Source: Sarocladium kiliense (taxonomy: Eukaryota > Ascomycota > Sordariomycetes > Hypocreales > Sarocladiaceae). Taken from it: 64,000 nucleotides of DNA. Within the stretch, counting starts at the first letter, position 1. Each line of letters begins with the position of its first letter. The position numbers and the translations under genes were made by a program. The stretch lies in NCBI GenBank assembly GCA_030734395.1, contig JAUZTG010000039.1, forward strand, positions 124,001 to 188,000, given 5' to 3'. Shown one piece after another: positions 1 to 10,498 of this stretch. The notes under the pieces are model-generated. The model had not been told where the DNA came from, searched no databases, and saw nothing but the letters and a program-made list of their open reading frames with translations.

Positions 1-662
1 TAGGCCTTGGTACCATTCATTGGCAACAACAATACCAGCCCTGACTACCTGCGACTGCCAGTGCTCAGAGTGCTCTTCACCGTACTTCAGCGTAAAGGCT
101 TCTGTTCGTCCCTATTGTGTGAAATCAGTATCAGCGAAGCCACTCCCCCGGTGTTATTTCCCAGCCATGTTTGAAAACATGACTTACTTTTGTCTTGCGT
201 GCATGCTCAAGGAACCACAGCCATCGCCCTTCGTCCTGCTCCACGAAGACGCCGCTCAGGAGGACAAATCGAAAGGGTCGTTTTCGAGGCTCGCCAGCGA
301 CAACTTTGCTCATCGTCCTGATGAATGCGACTGGCATTTCGAAGTCTGTCTCAATACTGCAGATAAGTGCACCCATACACCTGCTCATTGCATGTCAGCT
401 GCGCTGTTTCGACCCATACCTGCACCGTTCTTCCAGTGAGAGCAACGTACCAGAGCATGCATTCCGCATCGCCGTGCTCTCGAAGCACATCCTCCGGTAG
501 GTTCAAAAAGTCCTTCACTATGACAGTGATAAGTTTCTTGTCCTTGTATTCCAACTCGCGTCTAGAAAGTGCGACAATACACGTGATTTCGGGTCGAGCA
601 AGGCAGTGTGCCACCACACGAGACCCAATCCTGCCTGTTGCGCCTGTGACGAGGATCTTCAT
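1..662 (-). CDS. NAD(P)-binding Rossmann-fold reductase, partial at left edge
   Basis: The start is the ATG at 662. The N-terminus reads MKILVTGATGRIGSRV, the GxxGxxG dinucleotide-binding loop of NmrA/epimerase-type short-chain reductases. Three exons can be joined in phase: 662-420, 349-188 and 111 to the window edge. Introns are 419-350 (gtatgg..tgag, acceptor less certain) and 187-112 (gtaagt..atag). Exon 2 contains FRFVLLSGVFVEQDEG, matching the 'F.yLSG' strand that follows the cofactor loop in this family. Exon 3 reads GRTEAFTLKYGEEH and then a hydrophobic strand before running off the window. The family usually has about 230-300 residues, so roughly the last third is missing. Substrate cannot be inferred. 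Small fungal epimerase-like proteins of this kind are mostly uncharacterised. Confidence 0.75.
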
Positions 663-1397
663 ACTGTGCTAAATTCACAACAACTGATGCACTGCGATTC
701 AATTATTGGTCATGACAAAAGCCTGGTTTCACAACAGAATGCTTGCTCTTATGAGAAGCTTACTTCAAAAGGTAATTAGCAAGTATCTTACGTTTTGAGC
801 TACCAGGCGCAACATTTAAGTAGTATCAGGAACAGCGGACTTGCGGAGATCACCTGGCCGCGCCATGGAAATTCCACCAACAGACACCTCGTGTTGGATC
901 AATTCGGCTCAGAACCTAGTAAAATATAGCTGGTATGCGAAAAGAGTCCCACGCTCAATATTGCCAATGCTTCAATGTCTGTGTGCTGTCACCTGGACAC
1001 GCACTCTGCGCCCTGCGCATGTGTACACTTCTCTTCCCGCCAGCATCACCGCTCCCAAGCATCCTCCCGTCCTTCGCATTTCCTCCTTCTCTTTCGTTTT
1101 GAGCATAACCTCTATGATTTGGATCTACATCTGCCAATTTTAGGTTCATTCCTCTGTCAGGGGTGTTCTCCCATTGACATGCTTCGTCTGCCGAATTCCT
1201 TGGACGGAGTCTCAAAATGATGCTAACAGACAGACTTCCAAACAGATTAATCTTGTACTTGCGAATGAAAAGGAGCTCTAAGTGAATAACGATAACCTAG
1301 TCAATTTACAGGGCCGAAATACCTGACCGCACTTACCTCTTCGCAGTAACTTACGCCGCAGGACTCGCCCTTGGGGTGAAGCGCACCACATACCTTA
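663..1397. other. Intergenic stretch, no gene seen
   Basis: Short open frames occur on both strands, but none shows domain-like composition, splice structure or a good start context. It holds the promoter of the leftward reductase and the 3' flank of the broken repeat-protein gene. Confidence 0.5.
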
Positions 1398-3920
1398 TCA
1401 CCAAGGCGTGAAGTGGCCGACCTCTTTATGAACTTTGTCGGCCAGCTCCTCCAAGTAGGACTCTAAAATGGTCTCAGGGTGCAGTTTCATCCACACATCC
1501 TTGAGAGATGGCAATGACCCGTCGGGCTTAGGGTCTACTTGCTCTTCATCCGGGAAAGCCAACTACCACGCCATCGTGAAGTCCACCTTCTTTGCCCACT
1601 TCTTCACCAACCTTGCTTCGTGAAGATATAATCTGATCCAGATATCCTTGAGTGCTGGAAGTGTCTGGCCACGGAAGGGAATCACTGACCGCTGTTGCTT
1701 CAGCAGACCTAACACTCGCAACCACTCAGGTTCAACGTGCCGGATCCACTCCTTTTCCAAATCCTCGTCGTAAAGTCGAAAGCGAGCGTCGCGATTTAGC
1801 GTCACCCAGATGTTCCTGGGCGTCAGCTGGGACTCGCCAGGAGACGGAATGATGCTACGCTGTTGGATCAACAAAGCCTGCTCCTTTTCCACTTCCTTAG
1901 CCAACTCCATCGCCCATGCTCGCTCCAGCCCTTCGTGTTAAAATACCACATCGTGTCTGGTCGCTAACTCGTGGCTGATAATCTCTCGCTGCCAATAACA
2001 GACTTTGTCCTCGGGAACATCTTTGGGCGGATCTGACTCGGGACTCTTTTTATGGTCTCCTTGCGGGCTCGACTTCTTACTCTCTTCCTCATGTTGTAAC
2101 TTCGGGTGATAGAGGAATATCAGGGCTTCGGACTCGGATTGTGAAGAAGATTGTGGCTGCGAGACAATGGGTAATCGTAAGTCTGCTACAGCGTCTTGTG
2201 GCGTATCGGTTTCGGTTTGCGACTCGAGGTCGTAGGGCGATGGACGTTCTGACCTAGAAGGACGATCAACTTGCCCATCTCTCGTCTGCTGGTGCGTCTG
2301 GCGTTCGGTCTCTGGTTCGATGCTGGACTGCGACGAATCCTGTTCCTCCGAGCTGCCCGAAAGTTGCGAGTCTGACTCCGATTCCAGGCTCATACACACA
2401 TCCTGAATTTCCAGCAGAACCGTTTCCAGAATACTGACCTTATCCTCCAGGGTTGCCGCTGATGCTAAGTCATCTTCCAAGATATCGGAAATGCCACAGC
2501 TCCCACTTGAAAGCTCGTTCAGCTCCTCCAATGCATATGGTATATGTGTTTCAATCAGTCTCTTGGCCTCAAGAGCGAGAGCATTGAGTCTGTTCTCAGA
2601 ACCCGCTGTGCCTCTCTGCGCTCTCTTTGGAACCAGACTCTCTCTCTCTTCCTCAAGAGACATGGCTTTTGGTTTGCGTTTAGGCTGCGCTTGAGGCCCG
2701 AATGTCTTCTTTCCTTTGTTTTTCAGAATTCCTCTCGTAGGCAGAGGGGACTTCGCTTTGCCAGAGGTAGCAAAATTACTTGTCGCCTTGAACTGCGTTT
2801 GCAACCTGGCTACCTCCCTCTCCACGTCTCTCACAGCTGACTTGAGGAGGATATTCGTCTCCAGAAGAGTTCTACCTCGCAGGGTCGCCTCGAGAGTTGG
2901 CAGATACGGTTGGCCTGACAGTCTGCTTGCTGTGTCAAAAAGCTCAAACACCGGCTCGTGGAGAACCTCGTTGGTCTTTCTCGAGTTGGATTCGGGCGGC
3001 GACTTCTCTAATCTGTTGCAGAATTCCGCGCTCTCTCTTGATCTTCCGATTGGGATCGCTGCGGATGGTATGTGGCTTATCCCAGTCCGCTCTTAACCTG
3101 CCTCTGCACTGGTCGATCACGCGACGCAGCCTCATCACTTCATTCCGTAGGGAAGTAAGATTGGAAGACTCACCTTTGCGAAGGAACGCACACTCTTCTT
3201 CCAAGGCCTGGCACTCTGCGATCTTCTCCCAATAATTCCTTTCCCTTACCTCGATCGGCTCTTTGGTTACCTTTTTGCTCACGTCTTTCTCCACGAATGC
3301 AGCATCTGTCCTTGCATACGCTTGAGCTGAAGGAGTGATGTCGACATATTTCTTCTCAACGGGCGTCGGCTGGGGAGGCTGAGTTTGAAGCAACTCAGCC
3401 GCTTCAAGCAGACGGTAAGAGGGATCTAAGAAGAAGAACTCGAAGACTGCCTGTGACACCTTGGTGGCAAGAGTCACAGCTCCGATTACTCTCCTATGCT
3501 TGTGAACGCCGCTCCAGCGTGCGAGAAGTCCAAGGTTGACGGCAATCGACATCACAAGGAGCCAGAAGAGCTCTCTCTGGGAGACGGTGACGATCCAAAG
3601 TTGCCATCGGAAGAGCGCCTCGACAATCCCCTTTTCCGAGGTCGTAGCCGTGTTCTCGAAAATGAAGGCCGCAATGCTTCGGTCAGGCGCGATCCCGACT
3701 GTGCGCTGCTAATGGTGTTGCCAGTAACTGCATACCGAATCAAATCGAAGATCCGTGATGTCGAAGGTCCAGTCTGGGGTACTTGAAAGCCAAGAGTATT
3801 TGTAATGTTTGATGGTTCAACTACAGGTTCGCTGCAGTTTGCGTAGAGGCAGTCCCAAAATCGGTCATGGAGTACGTCGCCTGCGGCAGTGAAAGTATCT
3901 CCCACACAGCAGGGATCCAT
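1398..3920 (-). pseudogene. Repeat-containing coiled-coil membrane protein with a broken frame
   Basis: Unrecognised gene, read leftward from ATG at 3920. The N-terminal part has four cysteines in its first 29 residues. A membrane segment follows (LFRWQLWIVTVSQRELFW), then charged coiled-coil, a long acidic Ser/Gln-rich region and three similar C-terminal units. Each unit carries LPxLKD(I/V)W(I/M)(R/K)L or a variant, about 40-55 residues apart. The frame is not continuous. A frame change near 3700 could be an intron ending in ..accattag. Near 2977-2979 an AAA in GAGAAAGACC looks like a one-base insertion: removing one A continues as LEKTNEVLHEPVFELFD. In-frame TAA (1938-1940) and TAG (1563-1565) interrupt the repeat units, and unit-like sequence runs on to TGA at 1398-1400. 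A 51-nt candidate intron could remove the TAA; no good intron removes the TAG. A decayed gene fits best; assembly errors are the alternative. Confidence 0.5.
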
Positions 3921-5876
3921 ACTTACTAGATTTTCGCAAAGTCGCTTACAATCGTTGGCTAGTGTTGAACCAAGTCTTCAGTCGTTTGGTGTGGGTTTTT
4001 GTTCGTTTCTAATTGCTTTTGTTGCTGCTGGTTTGTTGTGATAGTAGAATATTACTGTTAAGCATGAGTATCGTTGATGCATCTTGAAACCTCCCTCCCC
4101 CGAACGAGGTGCAGCGAGGGTCATAGATAAGTATGGCGTCTTTGAAACGAAGAGTGTCTTTTCGAAAAAGTCTTCTGTGTGCCTCATACTCTCGCCTTTG
4201 GCATTTTGTGTTTGAGTCCGAAAGCTCACCGATCAGAGTCCATCTGTCAAAGACATAGTCGACGCCCTTTGTACATCACAAAGCAGCCACTGAATACAAG
4301 CAACACCCGAGTCGCCATTTCCATCTCATTTTGCGAGGATAAGGGTCAGTCATCAAGTAAGAGCCAATGCCAGTACAGTAGATACTGTAATGAAGTCGAG
4401 GTAGAATCACCACGATGGGATGGCGTAATAGCGTCCCAAACTGATCGGATGTGGGCGAGGACGACCTTCTCCAGCTTTCGCCTGGTCCACAAGTCACACT
4501 CGAGTGTCGCGGGTCGACTGTTCTCATGTACTAGCACGATAGCTCACCAAAGTTAGAGGAGCTCTTGAGGTCGAAGCTCGAGGATTGCGATCGGCGACGC
4601 ACAGATAAGGCCAGTGCAGCACTCGCGGGTTTGTCAAAGAGTCTGCTAGCTTTCAGCAGGGGCTCGACTGAAATTTTCAGCCAAAGTTTGGAGCATCTCG
4701 ATTGGCAAGTCAACTGCCCTCGATTCTGATGCTACTCTTTAAGCACCATCGTCAACCAGCAACGATGGTCACACTTCTCACCAACTTGAACGCCAATGAC
4801 CTGGCCAATTGGTAAACTCTGGATTTCCCGATCAAATCTTGCAATCCATGATACTTGCGTGGAGATCCAAACACCCCACAGACTCATGGGACCTTGCCAA
4901 GCAACGTAAGCTGCACAAAGGGTCTCCCAGTGAAGACCTGCTTTGAAGGTGATCGGCACCCTTACACCCGTTATTGTCCAAAGACCAAAGGGACTCTCCA
5001 AGATCCTCCGCTGCTGGCCGGAATGGAGTTAACTGATGATTCAGTAGGACAGCGCTAATGTCAGTCAAGACCACATTACAACAAGCTATGGTATACACAC
5101 TTCAGGTCCCAACTCTCTTTGGGCTCGACGTGACAGACATAAGGTGATTTGCAAACCTACTAAATGCGCCATCTCGTGAATCTACAGCGAACCTAATTTG
5201 CAAGGCGGCACCAAGTTCTGCGCCGCTGGTTACGCTGTGCCCCGCAGAACGTCATGCCCAGCGACGATCCTCCCATTTCCACTCCTCCAATCTCCACCAC
5301 CAACACCCTTCCAACCCCATCCCCATCCCACATTCGCACGGCTCCGCTCCCTAAGGATGGTGGCACACGCACCTGAGCTGGCGCCGTTGCCCTGATTCAG
5401 GTTCCGCCGCGCCGCGCCCAGCTTGCCTTGTCCCTGGGCCTGGGACCGGCAGACGCAACGGTTACGTGTGGCTTCGTTCTCCTTGGGTCGGCTAGCAAGT
5501 GGCCTAAGGTGACATTGGCATTCTCTGCTGGTTGGACCGTCTGGGCCCCATCTTGACATCGGCAACTAAGGTGAACTACGTCAAGGGACCGGCTCGATGG
5601 CGTCCACTTCGGGACCCTGGCGAATCCTTCACCCGTAGGAGGGAGACGTAAAGGGCCAAGGCAGCTACATTCTCTTCTCAGGCCGGGCCACCGGGGAAAT
5701 TTGAATCTTCTCGTCACTCATTCTGCTTCATGTATACAATTATTCAACTTTTTATGAATCCTAACCGACGATTCTCACGAATTAGGCCAATGGCCTCGTC
5801 TACGATCATCACATGACGAACGACTTTGCTCGATTGATAGAAATCACGAGGAATAAACCTAACAAAATCAGCGACC
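3921..5876. other. Gene-poor stretch, at most faint coding traces
   Basis: No open frame here can be assigned. On the minus strand 4713-4346 has coding-like phrases (SQSSSFDLKSSSNFGE, then LECDLWTRRKLEKVVLAHIR) separated by stops and a possible GTGAGC donor near 4544. This may be the remains of a gene. The minus-strand frame 5001-4732 is hydrophobic but has no recognisable domain. The last 150 bases are the 5' flank of the gene that starts at 5877. Confidence 0.35.
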
Positions 5877-6989
5877 ATGCTGTCTACTGAAATCCTCCCG
5901 TCCCAACGGCAGCAATTCGAAGCCCGCAGCGATTCCAATTCCTCCTTCTTCGCGCCAGTCCATAGCTTCAGTAACTTCCTCGACCGACCCAACCATCACC
6001 GCCGCCAAAAGTATACCTCGCGTCACAATGCCTCCAGCATAGCCCGAGAGAATTCTCTCCTCGAGCAGGCCAACCTTGAAGCGGCCAAGAATCACAGGGC
6101 AAGGGGTCAAGCCGAGCAAGCGTCCCGCAGTCTAGCACGAGAGTACCTGGAACGGTTCCTCGAGACTTCGGAATGGCAAGATCATGTAGATCGGATAGGA
6201 ATCATCGATGAGGCAGTGCCGACTATGGAGGAATTGGAGGCCTACGGGACCTTAGATGAGGCAGATGGCACGAGGGCTTGTCGCAGGATGTTCAAAGCCG
6301 TAGTTGTGTGGGAGCAAGTCGGCCACTCGTTATGGGAGAGACTACGCAACGATGCACACAAAGACAACAAAGTCGACAAAGCCATTAACAATGACGCAGA
6401 GATGGGGGCAAACCTGCCTGGTGGTCAGCAACCAGCAGATGCGCCTCGGCGGCAAAGCCACCACCGTGCCACTGCGAGCCGCGAGCTGCAGGGACTCTCA
6501 ATCATCATGGAACAGCCTAGCGAACCACAGCGCATGCGGCGTCCGTCTTTGACCTCCCTCGCCTCATCGTTTTCACGTGGCCGCAAGTCCAGTATGTCGA
6601 ATACCATTTCTGGCGACCGCCACGGCACGCAACACACCACCTCTACCACCTCTTCACGCCCTCCCCCAGTCACCCGACGCAGCTCCTCAGTTCCAGTATC
6701 GCGCAGATCAAGAAGAAGTCTACAAACGGACTGCGAATGCACCGACGACTTTAATCACGATTGTCAAAGAAGGGCTACAGATCCAGGGCCAAGACTACAA
6801 AGCGAATGGTCATCAAACCAAAGCCGCGAACATGGAAGTGGCGAGGCAACCCTCAAGGCAGCAGCGACGATCCCAAGGAAGCTATCACAAAACTGCGCGA
6901 ACGCAGTGAGACGGACATTCGAGGCCTTGCACGATCACCGAGGAAAGCCGGGACACCACGAGAAGAGGCGTGCCTCCGTGGGATGTTGA
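5877..6989 (+). CDS. Orphan Ser/Arg-rich protein
   Basis: Single-exon open frame of 370 residues from ATG at 5877. Residues 55-160 are acidic and helix-rich (ANLEAAKNHRARGQAEQA, then SEWQDHVDRIGIIDE), with a WEQVGHSLWERLR amphipathic segment. From about residue 185 the protein becomes low-complexity, rich in Ser, Arg, Pro and Thr, with many basic S/T patches of the kind targeted by kinases (RRPSLTSLASSFSRGRKSS). There is no signal peptide or membrane segment. The composition and length support a real gene over a chance frame, but I recognise no family. A disordered cytoplasmic or nuclear protein is the most that can be inferred. Confidence 0.6.
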   Translation: MLSTEILPSQRQQFEARSDSNSSFFAPVHSFSNFLDRPNHHRRQKYTSRHNASSIARENSLLEQANLEAAKNHRARGQAEQASRSLAREYLERFLETSEWQDHVDRIGIIDEAVPTMEELEAYGTLDEADGTRACRRMFKAVVVWEQVGHSLWERLRNDAHKDNKVDKAINNDAEMGANLPGGQQPADAPRRQSHHRATASRELQGLSIIMEQPSEPQRMRRPSLTSLASSFSRGRKSSMSNTISGDRHGTQHTTSTTSSRPPPVTRRSSSVPVSRRSRRSLQTDCECTDDFNHDCQRRATDPGPRLQSEWSSNQSREHGSGEATLKAAATIPRKLSQNCANAVRRTFEALHDHRGKPGHHEKRRASVGC

Positions 6990-7661
6990 CTCAACATTAT
7001 CAATGTGTGTTATCAGCTGGAGCATTTGGCGTTGAATACAGCGATTGCTTTACTTATTCCATTACCGCTTTCATGACCTGTGAGATTGCGGTCGACGCAG
7101 TAACCACTAACCGACTAAATCCCCAAATACGACCCTATCGGCTGATTTCAATCCATGACCGACTTCAGCACCATTTATTTCCCTTGCCAAATGACCCTAT
7201 TAAGCCCAATGTGTCTCAAGAAGTGTAGGAATCTAATCCCAGCAACCGCCATGAGCAATAGCCCCCACGACGAGCTGCATGCAGGGGCTGGCAACAACCA
7301 CCACCCGCCCTCCGATAGCAAAACCCCGACCTCCGAAGACTGCCTGCCGCAATACGTACGTACCTACTGCAGATTAGGCGCGCGCGCCCAGCCTGGTCTT
7401 TCAGGTTGAGGCTACTGGATGGTGTACAGCCTCAAGCCACGCACCTCTTGCTGCACGTCGAAGACGCAATCACGGACTATCGCCGACGGGGGCGAAACGC
7501 TTTGGGACTGGCGGACATGCAGCCTTACTTTCGCATACGAGGCGGCTGCCTCTCGGATCCGAGGAGGCCTTCAGCTTCTTCTATTAAGACGATAACGATG
7601 ACCTTCGAATGCGGTGCTGCCGGCTGGTCCTAGCCAGGACAAAATTCACACAACTACACCT
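6990..7661. other. Intergenic stretch, no gene seen
   Basis: Short frames only, without recognisable products. Holds the 3' flank of the Ser/Arg-rich gene and the promoter of the membrane-protein gene starting at 7662. Confidence 0.5.
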
Positions 7662-10168
7662 ATGTCCAACACCCGTGCCAAACCCCCTCGACTGACACCC
7701 AGTCGACTCAAGCATACCGCACAACACCTCGCCTCGCCAGTCCTTGGCTTCGCTACTACAACCCGAACGAAATGTCGCGCGTTCCTCCGCTCTGTTGGCC
7801 TCGCCTTCACCACCCTCACCACCGGCGCTGAAGAACCTAAAGTCCTTCTCAAACGATCGCGATGGACAGCGCTCGCGCGATGTGGCGTGCACATAATTCC
7901 ATCGGCTGTCTCCATGGTCGTTATCGTCGTGAATCTGTGTCAACTATACATCGGCGTGGAGCTTGTCGGCGAATCTGGGCAGGATAGTCTCAAACTGGGC
8001 GTGTTGCAAGTTTGTGCAAAGGTCCAGGAGCTATTTATCGTCGGCAGCTTGGGGACCATGATCTTTCATGTTCTTCGTGGGAATCTTGTAGGACCATCTG
8101 GGGTTCCTTTAGGCTTGCTTGGCTCTGGGTTCAGCTTCACGCAAATAAGGTAGGTCGTCATGTTGTACCGTAATTCAGATGTCGCATACTGACAATGATT
8201 TTCTCAAGCTTCTTTTGGTCTCCCGACTTCCTCGGCTCGATCGGCTACAGAGATGCGTTTTGGTATCGAAAATGGCTCCTCATCAGTCTGCTTCTTGTCT
8301 CAGGGGTCCTTGCCCTTCTTGCTGGTCCAGCAACAGCCGTCTTGATGATCCCTCGACAAGCAGACTGGCCCATTGGTGGAATGAACCTCTGGCTTAATGG
8401 CTCAGAGGATAAGCTCTGGCCAGGCGAGCTTTCTGTGAGCTCTCTTGGTGGTCATGAGTGCTCACTGGGTGATTCCTGGCGGGACGACCCAAGTTGTCCA
8501 TCAGCAGGATACCGACAGATCTCAACCTACATCAGCACTTTGAGACGATGGCCTGGCAAAGGACTCTTCGATATCAACATCCAGGATAGCAGACTCTGGA
8601 AAGCAGTTTATGCGTTTGAAGCCCAGGATCAGACACTGATGACGACTCCTCACGGTATGCTTGGAGGACAAACAGTCGCAGCCAGAGGCATGTGGACGGG
8701 CGCTCTCTGGTACCCGACCCGAGCAGCTACTATTAAACCCATCCACCGTCGAATCAAGCCCTACGCATGGATAGCGTCGTATCCTCGGGAACAGAAGTTC
8801 AAGGTCAAAGGAGAAATACCGGCTGTTCGTGTTGCCTGTGCCACGCCAGAGGTATTCTACATTCTGAACCCTGCCGTTCCGGACCTTCCCATCCGTTATC
8901 CACGGCTTTCGCCCCTTCCAGGAGAGCCGATCACTTGGGATCCGCTGGTACCGAAAGACGTGATGCAAAAGCTCTTGAATAGGACAGCAATGTTCCAAAA
9001 TGCTCCAATGGAGCAGATCGTAACGTACTTTGGCGACTGGCACGATGAGATCAATGGGCAAACCATGATCCTGATGAGCCCCGTATACAATAATGGAACT
9101 GTTGAGAATGGCAGCTGGCTGACCGTGGGATGCGCCTTTGCCGCTCACTGGGGTGACGCAACCACGTCTCTCACCCAGCTGTCTAGTGGACAGACTTACG
9201 ATCACTGGAATGACCAAGGATTTCAGCGAGCGGAGGTGACGATGCCTCCTTGGCCAACTTGGGGTTACCGCGAGTTCCTGTCACCAAAGGAGTGGCGAAG
9301 AATAAATCTGACCTCTTCCTGGTTCGATGTCGCATTCCCTGTCCTGGGACCAGAGCGAGCGAATGACTTGAATGGAGCGATGAACTACTCCAACACTCTG
9401 GACAGCATACTGACTAGCATTTTTCGCCGACAGCACATGGGTTTCCTCGAGAACATGGGCATCCTGCAGCATGCCATCGCTCTCACGCTGGTCGACGGCG
9501 TATCGCGGGCCTCGGTGCATATGACGACCAACTACAGCGCCATGCTGGAACCCGTTCTGTCAGTGCCGGCTCCATGGTCGAAATCCCTCGTTGGTGACTT
9601 TGTCTTCGCAGGGAAGCCAGACTCAGAAAACCACTTCAACAGGCCCAACATCGGCGATGAGAGTCCAGCACAGGTCAAGATGGAGGTGACCTTATGGGGC
9701 TACATCATGGCCTGCCAAGGCTGGTTCGACTACCTCTGCGTGGCTGTGCTGTTGCTGCATGCCTCCATGGCCCTGGGCTACACGCTCTACACGTCTCTCA
9801 TCTCCCCAACCACGAGCGAGGCTTGGGAGACAATCCCAGAAATGCTAGCGTTGGCACAGAACTCGCCGGTGCCGGAGGGCCAAGTGCTAGCAAATAGTTG
9901 CGCGGGGATCTGGAGGTGGAGGACGCCGAGGCAGGTGGCTTGGGTGGAGGATTCGGATGTTGTGGGGGCGGATGGGGAGAAGAGCGACAGTGAGCAGCTG
10001 AGACTGAGATTCCGGGAAGATGCGAGCGAGAAGAGGGATGCAGGCAATGTGATTACCGTTGGAAAGGCTTTTGGGGCGAGAGGCGTCAGTTCTGTTGCCG
10101 TCAGCAACGGCGGTGTCAGTGGTGGTGGTGTCAGCGCACAGCCGAATGTGCCGAACGGGCAGCCTTAA
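7662..10168 (+). CDS. Orphan multi-pass membrane protein, 815 aa
   Basis: Two exons, 7662-8149 and 8209-10168, joined in phase across a 59-nt intron with GTAGGT donor, a CATACTGACA branch region and a TCAAG acceptor. The first ATG (MSNTRAKPPRL) was chosen because the upstream frame lacks an ATG. Hydrophobic segments lie near residues 85-105 (IIPSAVSMVVIVVNLCQLYI), 125-150, 185-215 (KWLLISLLLVSGVLALLAG) and near 670-700 (YLCVAVLLLHASMALGYTLY). The roughly 450 residues between the third and fourth are polar, with several N-glycosylation sequons and conserved-looking Trp and Cys, so they probably form one large extracytoplasmic domain. The tail is basic, then Gly/Val/Ser-rich. This architecture is common among uncharacterised fungal membrane proteins; no function can be assigned. 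Confidence 0.8.
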
Positions 10169-10498
10169 GTACAACGCAAGCACGTGTAGTTGCAGACAAG
10201 AGACAGTCGGCTGGCTGATCTTCATTTTTCTGGCATTTCCATAGAATAAACGCACTCTCGGAATAAAGTATCTTATCGATCGGTCCAGGGTGACCTGGAT
10301 GCCGAGGCGGAGCCCCAGACCCTGAAACTAGCCCCGAAGCTAGCGACGTGCCTCGGCTCAGTCTTGATGACGCCGACTACAAGAGCTCCCACGCGAATTC
10401 ATCAGCTGCTCTTCATTCCAACCCAGTTTCTCCCGAATTATCTTCGCTCAGACGCATCGCTCACGTATCAATCCACGCGTTGCGCTGTACAAGTCACA
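10169..10498. promoter_or_regulatory. Promoter region of the acyl-CoA oxidase gene
   Basis: An open frame extends upstream from 10364, but the segment before 10499 shows no family similarity and the ATG at 10499 sits in a good context (CACAATGGCC). The stretch is therefore read as 5' flank and leader. Nothing else stands out. Confidence 0.45.

Noticed and set aside
10364..10498. N-terminal extension of acyl-CoA oxidase
   Set aside because: Composition unlike the family and a strong start context at 10499.
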